This document shows, piece after piece, positions 32,948 to 40,989 of a DNA stretch of 64,000 bases. The notes below the pieces were generated by a model that saw only the letters and a list, made by a program, of their open reading frames with translations, did no database searches and had not been told where the DNA came from. The DNA comes from Geosporobacter sp040797825. GTDB lineage: Bacteria; Bacillota; Clostridia; Peptostreptococcales; Thermotaleaceae. Position 1 is the stretch's first letter; every line of letters starts with the position of its first letter. A program made the translations under genes and the position numbers. Where the stretch lies: the NCBI GenBank assembly GCA_040797825.1, contig JBFNEZ010000002.1:1-64000 (forward strand), read 5' to 3'.

Positions 32948-34738
32948 TCATTTTTTGATAATAGCATTAAATGGACACTTTTCCAGACAGGCTCCACATT
33001 TAATGCATACATTGGTATCAATGGCATGCAGTTCCTTTTTCTCACCAGAAATGGCATTTACAGGACAAGCCTTTGTACATAGTGTACATCCTTTGCATAA
33101 ATCTGTAATATGGTAGATCAACAATTCTTTGCAGACACCCGCAGGACATTTTTTTTCCTTCACATGGGCTTCATATTCATGCCTGAAATATTTCAAGGTG
33201 GACAATACAGGATTAGGTGCTGTTTGCCCCAAGCCGCACAAGGATGTGGATTTGATGGTATTGGCTAAACTTTCTAGTTTTCCTAAATCTTCAGGAACGC
33301 CTTTACCTGCTGTAATCTTATTCAGTATTTCCAGCATCCGTTTTGTTCCTTCCCGGCAAGGGGTACATTTCCCACAGGATTCATCTACGGTAAAGTCTAG
33401 AAAGAATCGGGCAATATCTACCATACAATTGTCTTCATCCATAACAATCATTCCACCGGAACCCATCATAGAACCCAATGCAATTAGATTATCATAGTCA
33501 ATAGGAGTATCTAAATGATCAGCGGTAATACATCCTCCAGAAGGTCCTCCCGTCTGTACTGCTTTAAAGGCCTTTCCATTGGGAATGCCTCCACCAATTT
33601 CAAAAATGATATCTCTTATTTTTGTACCCATTGGGATTTCTAGCAGTCCTGTATTGTTGATCTTTCCCCCCAATGCGAATACCTTGGTTCCCTTAGACTT
33701 TTCCGTTCCTATGCCTGCAAACCACTCAGGTCCCCTTAAAATAATCTGAGGAATATTGGCATAGGTTTCCACGTTATTCAACAGGGTAGGTTTTTCCCAT
33801 AGACCCTTGATAGCAGGGAATGGCGGTCTCGGTCTTGGCATCCCTCTCTTACCCTCAACGGAATTCAATAGGGCTGTTTCCTCTCCACAAACAAAGGCCC
33901 CTGCTCCCAATCGGATTTCAAGATCAAAGTCAAACCCGCTGTCAAAAATATTTTTTCCAAGCACGCCATATTCCTTTGCTTGGTCAATGGCAATCTGCAA
34001 ACGGTGAACAGCTATAGGGTATTCGGCTCTTATATACACATATCCTTGAGTGGCACCTACTGCATATCCGGCTATAGCCATGGCCTCAATTACGGCGTGG
34101 GGATCTCCCTCTAGCACGGAACGATCCATAAAGGCTCCTGGATCCCCTTCATCGGCATTACAGGCCACATACTTTTGTTCTCCCGGTGCTTTGGAGGTAA
34201 ATTCCCATTTCATTCCCGTAGGGAAGCCTCCGCCCCCACGACCTCTTAATCCTGACCTTTTAACCGCATCAATAACTTCTTCCCGAGTCATTTCCTTCAC
34301 GACTTTTCCTAAGGCTTGATAGCCGTCGAAGGCAATGTATTCTGTGATATCCTCAGGATCAATTACACCGCAGTTTCTTAGTGCAACCCGCTGCTGTTTT
34401 CTATAGAAATCTACCTCATTGATGGAACGAATCTTATCCTCTACCACCGCTTCTTTAAACAACAGCTCTGTAACGATTCTTCCCTTAAGAAGATGTTCTT
34501 CTGCAATTTTTGGGACATCCTTTACCTTGATATGGCTGTAGAAGGTTCCCTCTGGGTATACGATTACAATAGGGCCCGCTTCACAAAGTCCGAAGCATCC
34601 CGTTCTAACCAGCTTTACTTCCTTTGTCAGATTATGCTTTATTAATTCTTCACGAAAGACTTCTTCAATGTTCTTTGACCCCGAAGAAGTACATCCTGTC
34701 CCCCCACAGATTAATACATGGGATCGATATAGTTCCAT
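32948..34738 (-). CDS. hylB: NADH-binding diaphorase subunit of FDH (HylB/NuoF-like)
   Basis: This 596-residue flavoprotein is of the HydB/NuoF type. It has an N-terminal thioredoxin-like [2Fe-2S] domain (Cys11, 16, 48, 52), an NADH/FMN domain (GRGGGGFP at 166-173, CNADEGDPGAF at 193-203), an SLBB region, a NuoF [4Fe-4S] site (Cys455, 458, 461, 501) and two ferredoxin clusters (548-558 and 578-588). It links NAD(H) to the iron-sulfur chain. Codons 1-458 are identical in DNA to those of the hydrogenase copy at 37895-39685, then the two diverge sharply (TPCREG here, PPCRIG there). It is followed by fdhA, so it serves formate dehydrogenase. SD AAGGGGG. Confidence 0.94.
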   Translation of the reverse strand: MELYRSHVLICGGTGCTSSGSKNIEEVFREELIKHNLTKEVKLVRTGCFGLCEAGPIVIVYPEGTFYSHIKVKDVPKIAEEHLLKGRIVTELLFKEAVVEDKIRSINEVDFYRKQQRVALRNCGVIDPEDITEYIAFDGYQALGKVVKEMTREEVIDAVKRSGLRGRGGGGFPTGMKWEFTSKAPGEQKYVACNADEGDPGAFMDRSVLEGDPHAVIEAMAIAGYAVGATQGYVYIRAEYPIAVHRLQIAIDQAKEYGVLGKNIFDSGFDFDLEIRLGAGAFVCGEETALLNSVEGKRGMPRPRPPFPAIKGLWEKPTLLNNVETYANIPQIILRGPEWFAGIGTEKSKGTKVFALGGKINNTGLLEIPMGTKIRDIIFEIGGGIPNGKAFKAVQTGGPSGGCITADHLDTPIDYDNLIALGSMMGSGGMIVMDEDNCMVDIARFFLDFTVDESCGKCTPCREGTKRMLEILNKITAGKGVPEDLGKLESLANTIKSTSLCGLGQTAPNPVLSTLKYFRHEYEAHVKEKKCPAGVCKELLIYHITDLCKGCTLCTKACPVNAISGEKKELHAIDTNVCIKCGACLEKCPFNAIIKK

Positions 34739-35006
34739 AGTTTATCCCCCTTATCTCGCAATTTTTCTGCTATTTTGCAGCGCCTATGGTAAATTCGTCT
34801 ACAACTCTTCCATTCACAATATGCTCTAGCAAAATTCTCCTTGCTTTTTCAGGATCTACTTCCACATAGGTGACCTTTTCTTCCCCAGGACGGTATACTT
34901 CAACGATTGGTTCTAAACGACAGATGCCAATACATCCTGTTTGACTTACAATAACCTCCTTTAGATTTCTCTTCTTCACCTCTTCTACCAAGGCCATCAG
35001 TACAGG
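33365..35006 (-). repeat. Identical 1,642-bp tract, copy 1
   Basis: This segment reads identically, base by base, to 38312-39953 (offset 4,947). It covers codons 1-458 of hylB, the 31-bp spacer and most of the small thioredoxin-like gene. Outside the tract the two copies differ by roughly 10-15 percent. Only a short second patch (33160-33199) is also identical. Confidence 0.93.
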
Positions 35007-35135
35007 TCTTGCTCCTGCTGAAATTCCGCAGGTTGCCATTCCTACTACAATTCGAGTACCTTCACGATCGTGTCTAATGTCCACTTTCTTTAATGCTTCT
35101 TCTCTGATTTTTTTTAATTCTTCCATGGTTCTCAT
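34770..35135 (-). CDS. Small thioredoxin-fold [2Fe-2S]-like protein, HydD-like
   Basis: This 121-residue protein resembles the C-terminal thioredoxin-like [2Fe-2S] domain of NuoE. Only three of the four expected cysteines are present: one in MATCGISAGARP and two in TGCIGICR. A normal cluster is therefore doubtful. It occupies the position of the small HydD subunit in some trimeric/tetrameric bifurcating hydrogenase operons, between the NuoE-like and NuoF-like genes. Most of it lies inside the identical tract shared with the copy at 39717-40082. SD AGGAG, eight-base spacing. Role unproven; structural or electron-relay. Confidence 0.82.
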   Translation of the reverse strand: MRTMEELKKIREEALKKVDIRHDREGTRIVVGMATCGISAGARPVLMALVEEVKKRNLKEVIVSQTGCIGICRLEPIVEVYRPGEEKVTYVEVDPEKARRILLEHIVNGRVVDEFTIGAAK

Positions 35136-35150
35136 GCATATCGCTCCTTT

Positions 35151-35627
35151 CTATAGATATTTTTCAATGATTCCCCGTATATCTCCTTCAACCAATCTTC
35201 CATATACATCCTCATTTACGGTAAGCACGGGAGCCAATCCACAAGCGCCTATACAGCGTGTAGCTTCCAAAGAAAACTTACCATTTGGGGATGTGGCGCC
35301 AACTTCTACGTTGATTTCTTTTTTGATTCGGTCAATAATTTTCTGTGCACCTTTTACATAACAGGCGGTTCCCAAGCATACCCCAATGGTATACTCTCCC
35401 TTGGGCTCTAAGGTAAACTGAGAGTAAAAGGTGACCACTCCATAAATCTCTGCCAAGGGCACATTGAGTTTTTGGGAAATCCTTTTCTGTACTTCCAACG
35501 GAAGACAACCAAAAATCTTCTGCCCATCATGCAAAATGGGCATCAATGCTCCCTTTTTGTCTCTGTACTTCTGAATGATTTGATCGAGCTTCTCAAAGTT
35601 ATCTTGAACTAAAACCTCTTTCCCCAT
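35151..35627 (-). CDS. hylC: NuoE-like [2Fe-2S] subunit of FDH (HylC)
   Basis: This 158-residue NuoE/HydC-type protein carries one [2Fe-2S] cluster in a thioredoxin-like fold: Cys-x4-Cys in GVCLGTACYVKGA and Cys-x3-Cys in ATRCIGACGLAPVL. It is the small diaphorase subunit that pairs with the NuoF-like protein. The ATG at 35627 follows SD GGGGGAG; the longer frame includes the SD. It heads the operon hylC-hydD-like-hylB-fdhA. Confidence 0.93.
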   Translation of the reverse strand: MGKEVLVQDNFEKLDQIIQKYRDKKGALMPILHDGQKIFGCLPLEVQKRISQKLNVPLAEIYGVVTFYSQFTLEPKGEYTIGVCLGTACYVKGAQKIIDRIKKEINVEVGATSPNGKFSLEATRCIGACGLAPVLTVNEDVYGRLVEGDIRGIIEKYL

Positions 35628-36080
35628 CTTTCTCCCCCTTTTTTTGATCATTTTTGCAAATGTATATTTTGTATTTTGTATTTAGAATTCTCATAAATTT
35701 CCAATAACCATCTTTATTATACCATTTTTTTCTAGGGGGTGTACATTTTGTCCTATGTATTTTTAAAGATTTACTAAATTTGAAAATTGAATTCTTTGCT
35801 ATTATTATGCTATTACTTTTATTTTTTGCTTTTTATCTTTCTTGCTTTTACTAAAAAAAACTTTCCTAATTGAAAAGTAGGAAAGTTTTAAACATATATT
35901 CATTTTTTGCCCTCTTGCTCAGAAAAAATCCCTGCAATTAGAATCCAATGATGTTCCTTCCAATAAAGGTTCATTCATTGGTGAGAGTAAATAATGATGA
36001 AATGAATGTTCGATAAAATATATCTAGGTATTCCTTTATATTCTTGAAGTTTAGATGCTCAAAGGCTCTATCCTTCTCTA
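35628..36080. other. Intergenic region between fdh and hyd operons
   Basis: About 450 bases without a supportable gene. On the minus strand it holds the 3' end and terminator of the hydA operon (35857-35889) and then the promoter region of hylC. A TATAAT -10 lies at 35716-35721 (in GGTATAATAAAG); no good -35 is visible 17 bp upstream. A weak inverted repeat (CATTCATT/AATGAATG, 35972-36008) flanks 21 bases. No riboswitch or sigma-54 motif was recognised. Confidence 0.5.
35857..35889 (-). terminator. Terminator of hydrogenase operon 1
   Basis: A 12-bp stem, AAAACTTTCCTA with TAGGAAAGTTTT, is followed on the minus strand by TTTTAG from the adjoining A8 tract. The same stem sequence (AACTTTCCTA) closes the other hydrogenase operon at 46707-46734. 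Here it lies about 190 bases beyond the hydA stop instead of directly after it. Confidence 0.8.
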
Positions 36081-37874
36081 TTATTCTTTACCAGCAGCTG
36101 CCTCATGTGTTGCGCTTACAGCTGCCTTTTCTCCATATTTTTCCCTTGCTACATAGTGGGTATGAAGCAATTCATGGGCTTTATGGCTATTTGGTTTTCC
36201 TAGGTATTCTTCATACAATTTTTGAACCTGTGAATTTTTATGAGATTTTCTCAATTCCATCACCGTATCTTCTTCATATAGGGCCTTCGCTCTTTCTAGT
36301 CTCACATCACAGTCCATTAGTACCTTGGCTGATACTTGAGGCTGGCCACCACCAGTTACGCAACCGCCACTGCATCCCATAATCTCCATGAAATGGTAAT
36401 CCTTTTCTCCAGCCTTCACCATATTCAATAACTCTATAGCCATGGCTGTACCGTGGGCTACTGCAACCTTGATGTTTTTACCCCCTAGAGTAACCTCTGC
36501 TTCCTTAATTCCTTCTAATCCTCTGACCGCAGTGTATTCGATGTTTTCTAAATCTTTTCCTTCTAACACATCGGCAACCGTTCTTAAGGCAGCTTCCATT
36601 ACCCCACCAGTTGCTCCAAAGATTACACCAGCACCTGTATACTCTCCCATTAAGTCCTGATCAAATTTTTCATCTGCCAAAGATCCAAAATCAATCCGAC
36701 CCTGCTTGATCATTTTTGCCAGTTCTCTTGTAGTCAATACAGCATCTACATCCCTGAGACCTTTCACGTTCATTTCCGGTCGTGCAGATTCTGTTTTCTT
36801 CGAGGTACAAGGCATAATCGATACAGTAAATATCTTTTTCGGATCTATGTTTTGTTTTTCCGCATAGTAGGATTTTACAAGGGCACCTACCATTTGATGA
36901 GGAGATTTACAACTGGACAGATTTTCTATAAATTCAGGATAATTAAACTCACAGAATCTTATCCATCCTGGAGAACAGGAAGTGATCATAGGAAGCTTAC
37001 CACCATTTTGAATCCTTCCCAACAGTTCATGTCCTTCTTCCATTATCGTAAGATCTGCACCAAAATTAGTGTCATAGACTTTATCAAATCCTAATCGTTT
37101 TAAAGCTGCTACCATTTTACCAGTAACTCTAGTTCCTATAGGCATGCCAAATTCTTCCCCAAGAGCAGCTCTCACAGCAGGTGCTGTTTGAACAACTACA
37201 TGGATCTCTGGATCTTCAAGAGCATCCCATACTCTCTCGATGTCCTCTTTTTCCCGAAGAGCAGCCACAGGACAAGCTACGATACATTGCCCACAATAAA
37301 TACAGGGGGCTTCATCCATACTTTTACCAAAGGCTGGGGCAACTTCAGTTTTAAATCCTCTGTTGGCAAAATCTAAAATACCAATTTTTTGTACTTCTCT
37401 ACAAACACTAACACATCGTCCACAGAGAATACACTTACTTGAATCCCTTACGATAGAATGGGATAGGTCGTCAATGGTTCCTCCAGTTTTCTCTCCTTCA
37501 AAGGGAATCTCACGAATATTTAGTTCTTCTGCCAAATTTTGCAATTCGCAATTTTTATTTCTATAACAGGTCAAACATTCCCGATTGTGATTGGATAATA
37601 TCAATTCTACGGTTGCTTTCCTTGCATCCCTAACTTTTTTAGTATTGGTCTTTACTACCATACCCTCTGCTACTGGATGTACACAAGAAGCTTGCAGTGC
37701 TCTGGCTCCTTGAAGCTCTACAAGACATACCCTACAGGCACCAATTTCATTGATACCCTTCATATAACATAGACTCGGAATATCTATACCGATGCTTTTA
37801 GCCGCTTGCAGGATTGTATAATCCTTGGGTACTTCAACTTTTATATTGTCTATGGTTAAAGTAACTTTTTCCAC
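36081..37874 (-). CDS. hydA: [FeFe] hydrogenase catalytic subunit, copy 1
   Basis: This 597-residue HydA evolves or oxidises H2 in a NAD(H)/ferredoxin-linked complex. N-terminal clusters: [2Fe-2S] (Cys36, 47, 50, 64), His96-Cys3 [4Fe-4S] (100, 103, 109) and two [4Fe-4S] (Cys148-158 and 191-201). The H-cluster domain shows TSCSPGW (298-304), MPCTSKK (Cys356) and MGCSGGC (Cys501, 505), then GGGQP. The C terminus is a small-subunit-type tail. The usual TSCCPGW is TSCSPGW here, with an extra Cys at 308. A GTG start follows SD GGAGAGGG. Likely role: electron-bifurcating, NADH- and ferredoxin-dependent hydrogenase with HydB and HydC. Confidence 0.94.
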   Translation of the reverse strand: MEKVTLTIDNIKVEVPKDYTILQAAKSIGIDIPSLCYMKGINEIGACRVCLVELQGARALQASCVHPVAEGMVVKTNTKKVRDARKATVELILSNHNRECLTCYRNKNCELQNLAEELNIREIPFEGEKTGGTIDDLSHSIVRDSSKCILCGRCVSVCREVQKIGILDFANRGFKTEVAPAFGKSMDEAPCIYCGQCIVACPVAALREKEDIERVWDALEDPEIHVVVQTAPAVRAALGEEFGMPIGTRVTGKMVAALKRLGFDKVYDTNFGADLTIMEEGHELLGRIQNGGKLPMITSCSPGWIRFCEFNYPEFIENLSSCKSPHQMVGALVKSYYAEKQNIDPKKIFTVSIMPCTSKKTESARPEMNVKGLRDVDAVLTTRELAKMIKQGRIDFGSLADEKFDQDLMGEYTGAGVIFGATGGVMEAALRTVADVLEGKDLENIEYTAVRGLEGIKEAEVTLGGKNIKVAVAHGTAMAIELLNMVKAGEKDYHFMEIMGCSGGCVTGGGQPQVSAKVLMDCDVRLERAKALYEEDTVMELRKSHKNSQVQKLYEEYLGKPNSHKAHELLHTHYVAREKYGEKAAVSATHEAAAGKE

Positions 37875-37894
37875 CTTTGACCCTCTCCTTTCCC

Positions 37895-39685
37895 CTATTT
37901 TCTGATAATGGCTTTAAATGGACATTTATCAAGACAGGCTCCACATTTGATACAAGTATCTGTGTTGATACTATGTAATTCCTTTTTCTCTCCGGAGATA
38001 GCACCTACAGGACATGCCTTAGCACATAATGCACAGCCTTTACATAAATCTGTAATATGGTAGGTCAACAATTCTTGACAAACCCCTGCTGGACATCTTT
38101 TTTCCTTCACATGGGCTTCATATTCATGCCTGAAATATTTCAAGGTAGATAATACAGGGTTAGGTGCTGTCTGCCCCAATCCACAAAGAGATGATGCTTT
38201 AATACTCTGTGCTAATCTCTCCAGATTATCGATATCTTCCATTTCTCCTTTACCAGATGTAATTTTATCGAGGATTTCTAGCATACGCTTGGTCCCAATA
38301 CGGCAAGGTGGACATTTCCCACAGGATTCATCTACGGTAAAGTCTAGAAAGAATCGGGCAATATCTACCATACAATTGTCTTCATCCATAACAATCATTC
38401 CACCGGAACCCATCATAGAACCCAATGCAATTAGATTATCATAGTCAATAGGAGTATCTAAATGATCAGCGGTAATACATCCTCCAGAAGGTCCTCCCGT
38501 CTGTACTGCTTTAAAGGCCTTTCCATTGGGAATGCCTCCACCAATTTCAAAAATGATATCTCTTATTTTTGTACCCATTGGGATTTCTAGCAGTCCTGTA
38601 TTGTTGATCTTTCCCCCCAATGCGAATACCTTGGTTCCCTTAGACTTTTCCGTTCCTATGCCTGCAAACCACTCAGGTCCCCTTAAAATAATCTGAGGAA
38701 TATTGGCATAGGTTTCCACGTTATTCAACAGGGTAGGTTTTTCCCATAGACCCTTGATAGCAGGGAATGGCGGTCTCGGTCTTGGCATCCCTCTCTTACC
38801 CTCAACGGAATTCAATAGGGCTGTTTCCTCTCCACAAACAAAGGCCCCTGCTCCCAATCGGATTTCAAGATCAAAGTCAAACCCGCTGTCAAAAATATTT
38901 TTTCCAAGCACGCCATATTCCTTTGCTTGGTCAATGGCAATCTGCAAACGGTGAACAGCTATAGGGTATTCGGCTCTTATATACACATATCCTTGAGTGG
39001 CACCTACTGCATATCCGGCTATAGCCATGGCCTCAATTACGGCGTGGGGATCTCCCTCTAGCACGGAACGATCCATAAAGGCTCCTGGATCCCCTTCATC
39101 GGCATTACAGGCCACATACTTTTGTTCTCCCGGTGCTTTGGAGGTAAATTCCCATTTCATTCCCGTAGGGAAGCCTCCGCCCCCACGACCTCTTAATCCT
39201 GACCTTTTAACCGCATCAATAACTTCTTCCCGAGTCATTTCCTTCACGACTTTTCCTAAGGCTTGATAGCCGTCGAAGGCAATGTATTCTGTGATATCCT
39301 CAGGATCAATTACACCGCAGTTTCTTAGTGCAACCCGCTGCTGTTTTCTATAGAAATCTACCTCATTGATGGAACGAATCTTATCCTCTACCACCGCTTC
39401 TTTAAACAACAGCTCTGTAACGATTCTTCCCTTAAGAAGATGTTCTTCTGCAATTTTTGGGACATCCTTTACCTTGATATGGCTGTAGAAGGTTCCCTCT
39501 GGGTATACGATTACAATAGGGCCCGCTTCACAAAGTCCGAAGCATCCCGTTCTAACCAGCTTTACTTCCTTTGTCAGATTATGCTTTATTAATTCTTCAC
39601 GAAAGACTTCTTCAATGTTCTTTGACCCCGAAGAAGTACATCCTGTCCCCCCACAGATTAATACATGGGATCGATATAGTTCCAT
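37895..39685 (-). CDS. hydB: Hydrogenase diaphorase subunit HydB, copy 1
   Basis: This 596-residue NuoF-like flavoprotein couples NAD(H) to the hydrogenase. Domain order and cluster ligands match the FDH-linked homologue: N-terminal [2Fe-2S], FMN/NADH-binding GRGGGGFP and CNADEGDPGAF, NuoF [4Fe-4S] site (CGKCPPCRIG) and two C-terminal ferredoxin clusters (CKGCALCAKACP and CIKCGACLDKCP). Its first 458 codons are DNA-identical to hylB, whereas the C-terminal 138 residues resemble the third copy more (both read PPCRIG and KEKRCPAGVCQELLTYHIT). Hence the 5' part looks converted between hylB and hydB. Spacing to hydA is 20 bases. Confidence 0.95.
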   Translation of the reverse strand: MELYRSHVLICGGTGCTSSGSKNIEEVFREELIKHNLTKEVKLVRTGCFGLCEAGPIVIVYPEGTFYSHIKVKDVPKIAEEHLLKGRIVTELLFKEAVVEDKIRSINEVDFYRKQQRVALRNCGVIDPEDITEYIAFDGYQALGKVVKEMTREEVIDAVKRSGLRGRGGGGFPTGMKWEFTSKAPGEQKYVACNADEGDPGAFMDRSVLEGDPHAVIEAMAIAGYAVGATQGYVYIRAEYPIAVHRLQIAIDQAKEYGVLGKNIFDSGFDFDLEIRLGAGAFVCGEETALLNSVEGKRGMPRPRPPFPAIKGLWEKPTLLNNVETYANIPQIILRGPEWFAGIGTEKSKGTKVFALGGKINNTGLLEIPMGTKIRDIIFEIGGGIPNGKAFKAVQTGGPSGGCITADHLDTPIDYDNLIALGSMMGSGGMIVMDEDNCMVDIARFFLDFTVDESCGKCPPCRIGTKRMLEILDKITSGKGEMEDIDNLERLAQSIKASSLCGLGQTAPNPVLSTLKYFRHEYEAHVKEKRCPAGVCQELLTYHITDLCKGCALCAKACPVGAISGEKKELHSINTDTCIKCGACLDKCPFKAIIRK

Positions 39686-39953
39686 AGTTTATCCCCCTTA
39701 TCTCGCAATTTTTCTGCTATTTTGCAGCGCCTATGGTAAATTCGTCTACAACTCTTCCATTCACAATATGCTCTAGCAAAATTCTCCTTGCTTTTTCAGG
39801 ATCTACTTCCACATAGGTGACCTTTTCTTCCCCAGGACGGTATACTTCAACGATTGGTTCTAAACGACAGATGCCAATACATCCTGTTTGACTTACAATA
39901 ACCTCCTTTAGATTTCTCTTCTTCACCTCTTCTACCAAGGCCATCAGTACAGG
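38312..39953 (-). repeat. Identical 1,642-bp tract, copy 2
   Basis: Second copy of the tract at 33365-35006, lying in hydB and the small HydD-like gene of the hydrogenase operon. Coding and non-coding bases are equally identical, so selection on protein sequence alone does not explain it. No insertion sequence, target-site duplication or terminal inverted repeat borders it. Confidence 0.93.
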
Positions 39954-40082
39954 CCTTGCCCCTGCCAAAATTCCACAGGTTGCCATTCCTACTACAATTC
40001 TAGTACCCTCTCGATCATGCCGAATGTCTACCTTTTTAAGGGCGTCCTCTCTGATTCTCGCTAACTCTTCTATGGATTTCAT
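39717..40082 (-). CDS. Small thioredoxin-fold HydD-like protein, copy 2
   Basis: This 121-residue protein is nearly identical to its counterpart at 34770-35135; differences are confined to the first 40 residues or so (MKSIEELARIREDALKK versus MRTMEELKKIREEALKK, and GILAG versus GISAG), because the gene leaves the identical tract at 39953. It again has three cysteines only. It lies between hydC and hydB and may be a structural subunit of the hydrogenase. Confidence 0.82.
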   Translation of the reverse strand: MKSIEELARIREDALKKVDIRHDREGTRIVVGMATCGILAGARPVLMALVEEVKKRNLKEVIVSQTGCIGICRLEPIVEVYRPGEEKVTYVEVDPEKARRILLEHIVNGRVVDEFTIGAAK

Positions 40083-40149
40083 CCATATCCCCCTTCCATC
40101 TCATGGCTTTGTTAACGTTTTCCTAAAAAGGAATAGCAAATCATACTCT

Positions 40150-40623
40150 CTAGTATTTTGCTATAATATCTGCTACATCTCCTTCAACCAGACGACCATA
40201 TACATCTTCATTCACCGTGAGTACAGGTGCCAATCCACAGGCTCCGATACAGCGTGTGGCTTCTAAAGTGAATTTTCCATCGGCCGTCGTGGTTCCCACC
40301 TCTACCTTAAGCTCTCTTTTAATTCGGTCAATGATCTTTTGAGCACCTTTTACATAACAGGCTGTTCCCAGACATACCCCAATGGCATACTCTCCCTTTG
40401 GTTCCAAAGTAAATTGAGCATAAAAGGTAACCACTCCATAAATCTCTGCCAAGGGTACATTGAGTTCTTCGGAAATCTTTTTTTGTACTTCTAATGGAAG
40501 ACATCCGAAAAGCTTCTGCCCATCATGCAAAATAGGCATCAATGCTCCTTTTTGCCCTTTGTGCTTTTGAATAACTTGGTCTAATTTTTCAAAGTTGTCC
40601 TGGGTTAAAATCTCTTTCGCCAT
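40150..40623 (-). CDS. hydC: Hydrogenase NuoE-like subunit HydC, copy 1
   Basis: This 157-residue NuoE-like protein has one [2Fe-2S] cluster (CLGTAC and CIGAC). It is the first gene of the hydC-hydD-hydB-hydA operon, after SD GGGGGAGG. It relays electrons between HydB and the rest of the complex. It is similar to, but clearly diverged from, hylC, unlike the adjacent hydB segment. Confidence 0.94.
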   Translation of the reverse strand: MAKEILTQDNFEKLDQVIQKHKGQKGALMPILHDGQKLFGCLPLEVQKKISEELNVPLAEIYGVVTFYAQFTLEPKGEYAIGVCLGTACYVKGAQKIIDRIKRELKVEVGTTTADGKFTLEATRCIGACGLAPVLTVNEDVYGRLVEGDVADIIAKY

Positions 40624-40989
40624 AGTTCCTCCCCCTCTTTTTTGATAAAATAATTCTTATGGTGTACACTTACGTATCCTGTATTCATAATATACCTCTA
40701 CGTATTCTGCATACACGATATCTTATGTCGACCTAAGTTGTCTAAAGTTTCTAACAATTACCATCATTATAACACTTTTCAAATTTTTGGCTGTAGTTTT
40801 TTTATTAGCCACTTTTGGAAAATTTTTGGATAACATTTCCTTCTTTATATTTGTTCTTTATGCTTGTCTATTTCTACAATTTTCCTTTTCAAAATATAGA
40901 AAGAACTTTTGATTTATCATTCCCCTCATAAAATGCTATAATGGTATTAGGATATGAAAGGATATTCATAACATGTGGAGGCGGTACTA
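40624..40989. other. Divergent intergenic region, hydC and sigma-54 activator
   Basis: This 366-bp AT-rich gap separates the divergent hydrogenase operon and activator gene. On the minus strand a TATAAT -10 lies at 40766-40771 (GTGTTATAATGATGG), with no clear -35. On the plus strand AAATGCTATAATGG near 40931-40944 offers an extended -10 (TGCTATAAT) for the activator gene. I found no acceptable -24/-12 (TGGCAC-N5-TTGCA) element here on either strand. Confidence 0.5.

Noticed and set aside
33807..34319. Plus-strand reading frames antisense to hylB, repeated identically at 38754-39266
   Set aside because: They are exact reflections of the duplicated NuoF-like gene. Their identity is explained by the conversion tract; no SD or recognised domain supports them.
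35890..36080. Micro-ORF on the minus strand (about 19 codons, starting MNEPLLEG) in the 3' region of hydA
   Set aside because: No SD, too short, and no homology that I recognise. The region is better explained as a 3' untranslated segment before the terminator.
33365..39953. Duplication caused by an insertion sequence or transposon
   Set aside because: No transposase gene, terminal inverted repeat or target duplication borders either copy. The borders fall inside genes, as in homologous recombination.
40791..40815. TGGCTGTAG segment as a sigma-54 -24 element
   Set aside because: The expected GC of the -12 element is missing at the required distance.
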